This document shows, one piece after another, positions 7,401 to 13,143 of a stretch of DNA of 13,143 bases. The position numbers and the translations under genes were made by a program. Origin of the DNA: an uncultured Gemmatimonadales bacterium (GTDB lineage Bacteria > Gemmatimonadota > Gemmatimonadetes > Longimicrobiales > Gaopeijiaceae); contig CALJKZ010000701.1 in assembly GCA_937983085.1 (NCBI GenBank), positions 1-13,143 of the forward strand. Reading direction: 5' to 3'. How positions within the stretch are numbered: the first letter of the stretch is position 1; each line of letters begins with the position of its first letter. The notes beneath the pieces are model-generated. The model was not told the DNA's origin and made no database searches. It worked only from the letters and a program-made list of their open reading frames with translations.

Positions 7401-8591
7401 ATGGGCTCGCACAGGCACGCCGACGCCCTCCGCGAGGACACCCCGGGGACCCGGCACCGCACCCATTTGAACAGCGCCGGCTCTTCGCTCATGCCGAAGC
7501 CGGTCATCGACGCGGTGGAGCAGCACTTCCGACTGGAATCCACCATCGGGGGGTACGAGGCTCACGACGCCGCGCTCGCTGACATCGAAACGGCGTACGC
7601 GGATGTCGCCGAGCTTCTCGGTACGAGGCCGCACCTCATCGCCATGACGGAGCATGCCACCCAATCGTTCGTGGCTGCCATCTCCGCCATTCCATTCCGC
7701 GCCGGCGACGTCATCGTCACGACGCTGCACGACTACGTCTCCAACCAGATCCAGTATCTGTCTCTTGCGGACCGGTTCGGGGTGGAGGTGGTCCGCGTGC
7801 CCGATGCGCCCGAGGGTGGCGTGGATCTGCACGCCATGGAGGAGACCATCCACCGGAGGCGGCCGCGGCTCGTCGCCGTGACGCAGATTCCCACGAACTC
7901 AGGGCTGATTCAGGATGTGACCGCCATCGGCACCATGTGCCGCGCCCGTGACATTCTGTACCTGGTCGACGGCTGTCAGTCGGTGGGCCAGATGCCCATC
8001 GACGTCGAGGCCATGGGGTGCGACTTCTTCTCGGCCACGTCCCGGAAGTACCTGCGGGGTCCCCGAGGCGCCGGGTTCCTGTACGTGTCGGAGAGGGTCC
8101 TGGAGGCCGGGCTGGAGCCCCTGTTCCCCGATCTCCGCGGCGCCGACTGGATCGATGCCGACCTGTACCAGCCCGCTCCCGACGCCAAACGATTCGAGAC
8201 GTGGGAATTCGCCTGGGCGTTGGTTCTGGGAACCGGAGCCGCCGCCCGGTACGCCACGGACGTGGGTCTCCACGACGTTCAAACCCGCTGCCGCGCCCTC
8301 GCCTCGTCCCTTCGCGACCGCCTTCCCGAGGTTCCGGGGGGCCGGGTGCTCGACCGTGGCGCCGAGTTGGGCGCCACCGTCACGGCATCCATCGACGGGC
8401 ATCGGCCACCGGACCTGGTGGACCGCCTCCGGGAGCGTGGAATCAACACGTCGTCGCAGACCCGCGTCGACGCCGTCATCGATTACGACTCCAAGGGCGT
8501 GGACGGTGCGCTGAGGATGTCTCCCCACTACTTCAACACCGAGTCGGAGATCGATGCGCTACTCGACGCGCTCCACGAAATCGTTTCGTAG
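7401..8591 (+). CDS. Class V aminotransferase-fold PLP enzyme
   Basis: This is a cytoplasmic fold-type I PLP enzyme of the class V group (cysteine desulfurase, isopenicillin N epimerase, EgtE-like C-S lyases), 396 aa. The N-terminal HLNSAGSSLMP (22-32) is the usual substrate-entry motif. Asp190 in YLVDGCQSVG contacts the pyridine nitrogen, and Lys216 in SATSRKYLRGPRG is the expected Schiff-base lysine, followed by the glycine-rich loop. Arg372 in LRMSPHYFNTESEID is the usual carboxylate-binding arginine near the C-terminus. There is no Cys-containing flexible loop of the kind used by IscS or SufS, so a cysteine desulfurase role is not supported. No iron-sulphur or amino acid pathway genes are adjacent, so the substrate is open. 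The start at 7401 has a weak ribosome binding site; the first 20 residues are not conserved-looking, and a later start cannot be excluded. Confidence 0.85.
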   Translation: MGSHRHADALREDTPGTRHRTHLNSAGSSLMPKPVIDAVEQHFRLESTIGGYEAHDAALADIETAYADVAELLGTRPHLIAMTEHATQSFVAAISAIPFRAGDVIVTTLHDYVSNQIQYLSLADRFGVEVVRVPDAPEGGVDLHAMEETIHRRRPRLVAVTQIPTNSGLIQDVTAIGTMCRARDILYLVDGCQSVGQMPIDVEAMGCDFFSATSRKYLRGPRGAGFLYVSERVLEAGLEPLFPDLRGADWIDADLYQPAPDAKRFETWEFAWALVLGTGAAARYATDVGLHDVQTRCRALASSLRDRLPEVPGGRVLDRGAELGATVTASIDGHRPPDLVDRLRERGINTSSQTRVDAVIDYDSKGVDGALRMSPHYFNTESEIDALLDALHEIVS

Positions 8592-8687
8592 GACGCCGGC
8601 CCTCGACCTCGCGGCAGCCTCGTGAAGAAAACCCGACCGCCTTCCGTAGACCCTCGTACGAGCATCCGGCTCGGAAGGGAGTAAAGG
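8592..8687 (+). promoter_or_regulatory. Upstream region of the sigma factor operon
   Basis: This 96-nt gap must contain the sigma operon promoter if the operon is not read through from the aminotransferase gene. A purine-rich element GTGAAGAAAACC (8623-8634) stands out from the GC-rich surroundings, and CGTAGA lies at 8645-8650, with 16 nt between GTGAAG and CGTAGA. That is loosely like an ECF-type promoter, but it matches no consensus that I can state with confidence. AAGGGAG (8675-8681) is a good ribosome binding site 6 nt before the TTG start. Confidence 0.35.
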
Positions 8688-9254
8688 TTGCAACGGCAGT
8701 TGGAGCTTGAGCTGATCCGAAAGTGCAAGTCCGGACAATCCCGGTTCTATGAACCGCTGGTCCGGGCCTACGAGCCCGCGGGACTCCGCCTCGCCATGGC
8801 CATGATGGGCAACGCGGACGACGCGAAGGACGCATTGCAGATGGCGTTCATCAAGACCTACGACACGCTGCCGAGGTTCGACCTCCGGCGGCCCTTCGGG
8901 CCGTGGTTCTTCCAGATTCTAAGGAACCAGTGCCGGGACATGCTCCGGAGCCGCAAGGCGAAGTTCAACGTCGAGGCCCTCGACGAGCGACTCGAGGAGC
9001 GGCCCGCCGACACCGAGCGGGGGCCCGAGCGCATGCGCCAGCGCAACGCCGCCAAGGAACTGCTCTGGACGGCCCTCGAGCGCATCGGTCCCGAGCATCG
9101 GGAGATCCTCGTTCTAAAGGAGCTGCAGGGATTTCGGTACGCCGAGATCGCCCAGATCTTGGAGATCCCCGAGGGGACCGTGGCGAGTCGACTGTACCAC
9201 GCCCGCAGCGCCCTGAAGGATGCGCTCGTCGATATGGACGCGGAGTACCCGTGA
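8688..9254 (+). CDS. ECF-family RNA polymerase sigma factor
   Basis: The product is a group 4 (extracytoplasmic function) sigma factor of 188 aa. Region 2 spans about 17-92: FYEPLVRAYEPAGLRLA, then DDAKDALQMAFIKTY, which contacts core polymerase and the -10 element, and the aromatic WFFQILRN of region 2.4. An Arg/Glu-rich linker (about 93-120) leads to region 4 (about 125-180), with helix-turn-helix YAEIAQILEIPEGTVASRLY for -35 recognition. The start is TTG at 8688: AAGGGAG lies 6 nt upstream, and any later ATG would remove part of region 2. Its stop overlaps the next gene's GTG by 4 nt, the usual sigma/anti-sigma layout. It is probably held inactive by that membrane protein until a signal arrives. 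Confidence 0.95.
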   Translation: MQRQLELELIRKCKSGQSRFYEPLVRAYEPAGLRLAMAMMGNADDAKDALQMAFIKTYDTLPRFDLRRPFGPWFFQILRNQCRDMLRSRKAKFNVEALDERLEERPADTERGPERMRQRNAAKELLWTALERIGPEHREILVLKELQGFRYAEIAQILEIPEGTVASRLYHARSALKDALVDMDAEYP

Positions 9255-9676
9255 GCGACCGAATCACCCCTGACGACCTCATGCGCTACCTCGACGGTGA
9301 GATGTCACCCGAGGAGCGATCGCGAACCGAGTCCGCCCTCGCGGCATCGACGGAGCTCCAGCGCGACTTCGCGTTGTTCAGGGCCCTCAAGACCGATATC
9401 CAAGGGCTCTCGTTCCATCCGGCCACGTACCGCTCGTCGGTGTGGGACCAGGTGAATGCCCATGTGAACCGTCCGGTGGGCTGGGCTCTGCTCCTCGTCG
9501 GCGTGCCCATCTGGATGGCGTACGGGGCGTACATCTTCGCCACTTCACCCGCGTCCCCGTGGGAGAAGCTCGGCACCGGAGCCATCGCCATCGGCATCCT
9601 CATGCTCCTCGCATCGGTCATTTGGGAACGGCTGCGGGAGTGGGAGACGGACCCCTACCGGGACGTGTACCGATGA
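9251..9676 (+). CDS. Membrane anti-sigma factor, without zinc-binding cysteines
   Basis: This 141-aa protein is called anti-sigma from position and shape. It overlaps the sigma gene by GTGA, has an N-terminal acidic helical domain (DDLMRYLDGEMSPEERSR, as in zinc-finger-type anti-sigma domains), and ends in two membrane segments, about 76-97 and 107-125. It contains no cysteine at all, so the HxxxCxxC zinc motif of many anti-sigma factors is absent and a redox or zinc switch is excluded. The two-span membrane tail suggests a short periplasmic hairpin (about 98-106, TSPASPWEK), too small for a large sensor domain; sensing may involve a partner. It shares ATGA with the next gene. The start GTG is fixed by the overlap. 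Confidence 0.82.
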   Translation: MSDRITPDDLMRYLDGEMSPEERSRTESALAASTELQRDFALFRALKTDIQGLSFHPATYRSSVWDQVNAHVNRPVGWALLLVGVPIWMAYGAYIFATSPASPWEKLGTGAIAIGILMLLASVIWERLREWETDPYRDVYR

Positions 9677-9996
9677 TCGTCGTCACCACCCCTACGATCC
9701 CCGGCTCGACCATCACCGAGGCGCTGGGCCTCGTACGAGGGAGCTCCATTCGGGCGCGGCACCTCGGACGGGACATCATCGCCCAACTCCGGAACGTGGC
9801 GGGGGGCGAGATCCACGAATACACGAAGATGCTGGCCGAGGCCCGGGAACAGGCCGTCGACCGGATGATCGAAGAGGCGCAGATGCTGGGCGCCGACGCC
9901 GTCGTGTCGGTTCGCTTCCAGACGTCCATGGTCGTGTCCGGCGCCGCCGAGATGCTCTGCTACGGAACCGCGGTGAGGCTCGAGCACGACCGCTGA
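9673..9996 (+). CDS. ybjQ: YbjQ/UPF0145 family protein
   Basis: The product is 107 aa, the same length as E. coli YbjQ. Family hallmarks are present: TTPTIPG near the start, ALGLVRGSSIRARHLGRDI, the helix EYTKMLAEAREQAVDRM, and the C-terminal ADAVVSVRFQTS...YGTAVRL. Members are small soluble alpha/beta proteins that form ring-like oligomers; the biochemical role is not firmly known despite the label of heavy-metal-binding domain. The ATG lies in the anti-sigma stop (ATGA), so it is translationally coupled to the sigma/anti-sigma pair, an association that hints at a part in the same stress response. Downstream there is a 63-nt gap to the regulator-PBP gene on the same strand. Confidence 0.9.
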   Translation: MIVVTTPTIPGSTITEALGLVRGSSIRARHLGRDIIAQLRNVAGGEIHEYTKMLAEAREQAVDRMIEEAQMLGADAVVSVRFQTSMVVSGAAEMLCYGTAVRLEHDR

Positions 9997-10059
9997 CCGT
10001 CTTGCCGTTCCCGGCCGGCCCCCGACATCTTCGCTCTTCCTATCACTCGTGGGGACGCT

Positions 10060-12351
10060 GTGGCGGCTCTGGCCATCCTTCAACACGACGCCCGAGTCGA
10101 GGCCCGGCTCTCCGACGCGCTCTCCGGAGCGCACGAGGTCGTCGTGCGCCCCACGTGGAGGGCCCTGGAAGAGGCCATCGGTAAGGGCGACGTCGAGGGG
10201 TGCCTCATCGATGCCGATCATCCCGACGCAGCGACCGCGTCCCGCCGGATCACCGCCCTCCGCAGCTCCTTTCCGGACCTCGCCATCATTACGTGCATCG
10301 ACGCCCACCGGGCCGAGGAGTACTTCGATCTGGGCAGCCTGGGCGTGGACGGGTTGGTCGTCTCCGATGAACGACCCGCCAAGGTGCGCGCCGACATCGA
10401 CGCCGCGCTGTCCCGGGCCCGGGCCCAGCGCATCGAGCGGATCCTCGTCCATCGGGTGCCGGCACCCGGTCCCGAGGCGGTGGCGTGGGCAATGGAGCAC
10501 GCGGGTCCCGATACGTCCGTCAGCCGGCTCGCTGCCGCATTGGGCCATTCGCCGCGCACGCTGAGGAACGCGCTCCAGGAAGCCCGCCTGCCGGGGCCGG
10601 CGAAGATCCTCCTGTGGGGTCGCTTGCTGCTGGCCGGAGCCCGTCTCGGCGGCGACGGGCGGCGGGTCGAGGACGTAGCCTTCTCCTTGGGCTACTCCAC
10701 CGCCACGTCCTTCGCGCGGGCCATGAAGGTGCACACTGGCCTCACTCCCGCCGGAGTCTCCCGACGAGGCGGAATGGAGGCGGTCCTCGAAGCCCTCATT
10801 CAGCGGCACGGTCGGCACCGTCGGCGAAGCTCCGGGTCCGGCGGTCGGCGCGCTCTCCAGCGCGCACTGAGGGTGCTGGGTGTGGCGGTCCTCGCCGGCT
10901 CGACCCTCGCCGCGAGCGGGTGCGCGACCGTGGGCCTCGGTGGCTCGGGCGTCGACAGGGGGTCGGTGGACGACGTGCTGAGGCGTCCGCCTTTCGACCA
11001 GATGCACGTCGGCGTCCTCGCTGTGGATGCCACCACCGGAGACGTCCTCTACGACCACAACGCCGAGCGCAAGTTCATCCCTGCCTCGAACCAGAAGATC
11101 CTGGTGACGGCCACCGCTCTGAGCCTCCTCGGTGCCGAGCACCGCTTCCGCACCGAGGTGTGGGCTACGGGGACGCTCCGCGACGGCCACCTGGACGGGG
11201 ATCTCGTCCTCGTGGCCTCGGGTGACCCTTCGCTCTCCGACCGGTACTGGCCGAACGGCACGGCGGCCCTCGCGGCCCTCGCGGACAGTGTACGCGCCGC
11301 CGGTGTCCGCTACGTCGCGGGCAGGGTGTTCGTCGATGTGGCCGCGTGGGATTCCGCCACGGTTGGCCCCACCTGGGAGGTGGAGGATCTGCGGTATTCG
11401 TACGGGTCCACCGGCGGAGCCTTCGCCATGGACGAGGGAACCCTCGAAGCCGTGGTGAAGTCGGGCCAGCACGCAGGCGATACGGCCCGCGTCGCCTGGG
11501 CGCCGGTGGGTACGCACGACTTCGTCTCGTCCCGGGTGGTCACGGTTCCCGCCGACAGCTCCACGCGCATCCGTCCCACCTACCTCCCCGAGTCGAGGCG
11601 CATCGTCCTGGAGGGAGTCATCGCCGCGGGTTCGTCGGATACCCTGTCGTTCGCGACCCGAGACCCCGTGCGGCAAGCGGCCCACGCCTGGCTGCTCGCC
11701 TTGCGCCGCGCGGGCGTGGAGTCGGAGGGTCTTCAGATCGGATGGAGCCCCCACCAGGCCGTGGGCGGTGGCTGCCGGTCGGGCGCGCTGGAGTCGTGCG
11801 GCGCCGCCGGTCTCGTCGCCGCTCTGCAGTCGCCCCCTCTCTCCGAACTGGTGGCCGGCATCCTGGAGCCGAGCCAGAACTGGATGACCGAGCAGCTCGT
11901 TCGGGCACTCGGCGCCCATGCCGGCGAGAGGGGCAGTTGGGACGAGGGCATCGCCGTCATGGAGCGGTTTCTGGTGGACAGCGTGGGGGTCGACTCCACC
12001 GACGTCGCCCCCCGCGACGGGTCGGGCCTTTCGGCGTACAACCTGGTGACGCCCCGGGCGCTGGCTCGGGTCCTCACCTACATGCATCGGGGGCCCCATG
12101 CCGCAGAGTATCGAAGCGCGATGGCCGAGCCGGCCGAGGAGGACTCGACCCTCGAAACGCGCCTCGCCGGGCTCGAGGGACGGCTCTTCGCCAAGACCGG
12201 GACCATCTCCAACGTGAACTCCCTCTCGGGGTATCTCGTACGGGATGATGGGCGGGAGCTCGTGTTCTCCGTCCTGACCAACGGCTCCGGGTTGCCGGCG
12301 TCCCAGGTCCGCCGGGCCATCGACGACGTCGTCGAGATCCTGGCTCGCTAG
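10060..12351 (+). CDS. AraC-type regulator fused to a PBP4/DacB-type D,D-peptidase
   Basis: One uninterrupted frame of 763 codons joins two normally separate proteins. Residues 1-125 look like a response-regulator receiver fold with a possible acceptor Asp51 (GCLIDAD), but the conserved lysine near strand 5 is missing (VVSDERP). Residues 150-238 are an AraC-type domain with two helix-turn-helices (SVSRLAAALGHSPRTLRNAL and VEDVAFSLGYSTATSFARAM), ending GLTP. A basic linker (250-271) leads to one hydrophobic segment (272-287) and Cys288 in LAASGC, a possible lipobox. Residues 305-763 are a peptidase S13 (PBP4) domain with SNQK (Ser343, Lys346), SQN (605-607), DGSGLS (653-658) and KTG (712-714), so it should be catalytically competent. 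The start is GTG at 10060 with GGGGA 4 nt upstream. An internal ATG at 10774 with GAGG 4 nt upstream could yield a separate lipoprotein PBP4. Confidence 0.88.
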   Translation: MAALAILQHDARVEARLSDALSGAHEVVVRPTWRALEEAIGKGDVEGCLIDADHPDAATASRRITALRSSFPDLAIITCIDAHRAEEYFDLGSLGVDGLVVSDERPAKVRADIDAALSRARAQRIERILVHRVPAPGPEAVAWAMEHAGPDTSVSRLAAALGHSPRTLRNALQEARLPGPAKILLWGRLLLAGARLGGDGRRVEDVAFSLGYSTATSFARAMKVHTGLTPAGVSRRGGMEAVLEALIQRHGRHRRRSSGSGGRRALQRALRVLGVAVLAGSTLAASGCATVGLGGSGVDRGSVDDVLRRPPFDQMHVGVLAVDATTGDVLYDHNAERKFIPASNQKILVTATALSLLGAEHRFRTEVWATGTLRDGHLDGDLVLVASGDPSLSDRYWPNGTAALAALADSVRAAGVRYVAGRVFVDVAAWDSATVGPTWEVEDLRYSYGSTGGAFAMDEGTLEAVVKSGQHAGDTARVAWAPVGTHDFVSSRVVTVPADSSTRIRPTYLPESRRIVLEGVIAAGSSDTLSFATRDPVRQAAHAWLLALRRAGVESEGLQIGWSPHQAVGGGCRSGALESCGAAGLVAALQSPPLSELVAGILEPSQNWMTEQLVRALGAHAGERGSWDEGIAVMERFLVDSVGVDSTDVAPRDGSGLSAYNLVTPRALARVLTYMHRGPHAAEYRSAMAEPAEEDSTLETRLAGLEGRLFAKTGTISNVNSLSGYLVRDDGRELVFSVLTNGSGLPASQVRRAIDDVVEILAR

Positions 12352-12416
12352 TGCGCCGCGGTCCGGTATCCGATGTGCGCTGCTAGTCCCAACGTTTCCG
12401 CTTCACCGGCCGACAG

Positions 12417-13143
12417 ATGAGCGACTTCGACCTGCCAGACCTCCCGTCCGACGAAGAGCTTGGCATTACCGACGAGGATCGGGAGAAGTACGGCGACGAC
12501 CTCCCCGACGACGGGCCGGAGATGTCGGCCGAAGAGATGGAGGCCCTGCTCGGCGGACCGGCGCCCGCCCCGCCGTCGAAGTCCCGGGCCACGTCCGGCG
12601 ACACGGCCAAGGCAGACAAGAAGGCGGAGCGGGCGGCCAAGAAGGAAGCGAAGCGGCAGGAGAAGGCCGCGCGCAAGCAAGCCAAAGAAGCCGAACGTCG
12701 AGCCAAGGCGGAGGCCAAGGCGGCTGGATCCGCAGGCGGCGGGACGGGCGACACGAGCCCCTCCGCGGGTGCGGCCGCATCCGGGGCCGGAGCGGCAGCG
12801 GCCAGTGCGGCATCGGGCGCAGGCGACGGAGAGAGCCCATCCGGGGCCACACCGGGGGCCCAGGCCAAAGCGGCCCCGCCGTCAGGACAAGGCGGCCCGC
12901 CTCCCCTGGCCCCCATGGCCGGATGGCGGGGTCCGGTGACCCTCCTCCTGCTGGTGGCCCTGTCCCTCTCCGCGAGCACCCGGACCGGTCAGGTCGGGCC
13001 CGAGCCCTCCAACGCCGACGCGTCTGAGTTCTCCTCAGCCCGGGCCATGGGCCTCGTGGAGGACGTGGCGCGGGAGGCTCATCCTCCCGGATCACCGGAG
13101 CATACCCGCGGCCGGGAGCTTCTGCTCGAGCGACTGCGTCAGC
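12417..13143 (+). CDS. N-terminal part of a membrane-anchored M28-type peptidase, cut by the window end
   Basis: The frame starts at ATG 12417 (in-frame stop at 12384-12386) and is open to the window end, giving 242 residues. In order: an acidic segment (1-45); an Ala/Lys/Arg/Glu-rich stretch (about 64-103) likely to be a long helix or coiled coil; a Gly/Ala/Ser/Pro-rich linker (104-168); and a membrane segment (171-187, RGPVTLLLLVALSLSAS). Outside the membrane comes SEFSSARAMGLVEDVAREA, then HPPGSPEHTRGRELLLERL. That last block resembles the start of M28 family aminopeptidases, where a conserved H-P-x-G-S precedes the metal-binding domain. The zinc ligands lie beyond the window, so the enzyme call rests on this short match. 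It follows the PBP4 fusion by 65 nt with no clear ribosome binding site. Confidence 0.68.
   Translation, partial: MSDFDLPDLPSDEELGITDEDREKYGDDLPDDGPEMSAEEMEALLGGPAPAPPSKSRATSGDTAKADKKAERAAKKEAKRQEKAARKQAKEAERRAKAEAKAAGSAGGGTGDTSPSAGAAASGAGAAAASAASGAGDGESPSGATPGAQAKAAPPSGQGGPPPLAPMAGWRGPVTLLLLVALSLSASTRTGQVGPEPSNADASEFSSARAMGLVEDVAREAHPPGSPEHTRGRELLLERLRQ

Noticed and set aside
8623..8650. Possible autoregulated ECF promoter before the sigma gene
   Set aside because: The elements GTGAAG and CGTAGA have plausible spacing, but no matching second site was seen in the window to support a consensus; kept only as a weak note on that intergenic region.
9655..12099. An 814-codon open frame on the minus strand, opposite the YbjQ and regulator-PBP genes
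   Set aside because: It lies antisense to well-recognised domains, its translation is rich in Gly, Arg, His and Asp with no known motif, and long antisense frames are expected in GC-rich coding DNA.
12730..12900. GC-rich repetitive stretch that could be a tandem repeat or CRISPR-like array
   Set aside because: It is degenerate Gly/Ala/Ser codon repetition within the linker of an open frame; there is no constant repeat unit or spacer pattern.
12348..13095. Minus-strand frames opposite the M28-like gene
   Set aside because: They are Arg/Pro/Ala-rich mirror translations of low-complexity coding sequence; the plus-strand frame has a coherent order of acidic segment, helix, membrane segment and M28-like block.
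1..13143. tRNA, rRNA, insertion sequence ends, attachment sites or prophage genes
   Set aside because: I looked for conserved tRNA arms, transposase or integrase motifs and flanking direct repeats and found none that could be supported by eye.

Overview
The window is high-GC (roughly two thirds G+C) bacterial chromosome, densely coded with short gaps. Codon use, secreted amidohydrolase and M28-type proteins, and a glycine-zipper protein beside ordinary housekeeping genes are reminiscent of Gemmatimonadota or a similar GC-rich Gram-negative phylum. That assignment is an impression from protein style, not a computed result. No tRNA, rRNA, CRISPR array, insertion sequence or phage gene is visible.

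Left part (1-5029, minus strand). A compact operon reads leftwards: NAD+-dependent DNA ligase (ligA), family X DNA polymerase with a PHP exonuclease domain (polX), and a CaCA-family Na+/Ca2+ exchanger (yrbG-like). The reading frames overlap by 31 and 8 nt, so translation is probably coupled. Gap filling by PolX and nick sealing by LigA make a sensible repair pair; the exchanger looks like a passenger. The first codons of a further minus-strand gene, with a strong ribosome binding site, run off the left edge.

Middle (5030-8591). A divergent intergenic region separates ligA from a plus-strand secreted metal-dependent amidohydrolase, which is followed by a strong hairpin terminator. Next come a small exported glycine-zipper protein and a class V PLP-dependent aminotransferase-fold enzyme of unknown substrate.

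Right part (8688-13143, plus strand). An ECF sigma factor, a membrane anti-sigma factor without cysteines, and a YbjQ/UPF0145 protein are linked by 4-nt stop/start overlaps. After a 63-nt gap comes the most unusual gene: a single 763-codon frame joining a degenerate receiver-like domain, an AraC-type double helix-turn-helix, a basic linker with one hydrophobic segment ending in a possible lipobox, and a complete PBP4/DacB-type (peptidase family S13) D,D-peptidase with all three active-site motifs. Read as one protein, it is a transmembrane one-component regulator whose outer domain would bind or cut peptidoglycan. Read as two, it is a regulator and a lipoprotein PBP4 with no stop codon between them. 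The window ends inside an open frame that appears to be the start of a membrane-anchored M28 peptidase with a long charged cytoplasmic N-terminus. The sigma/anti-sigma/YbjQ/regulator-PBP cluster suggests an envelope-sensing module, which is inference.
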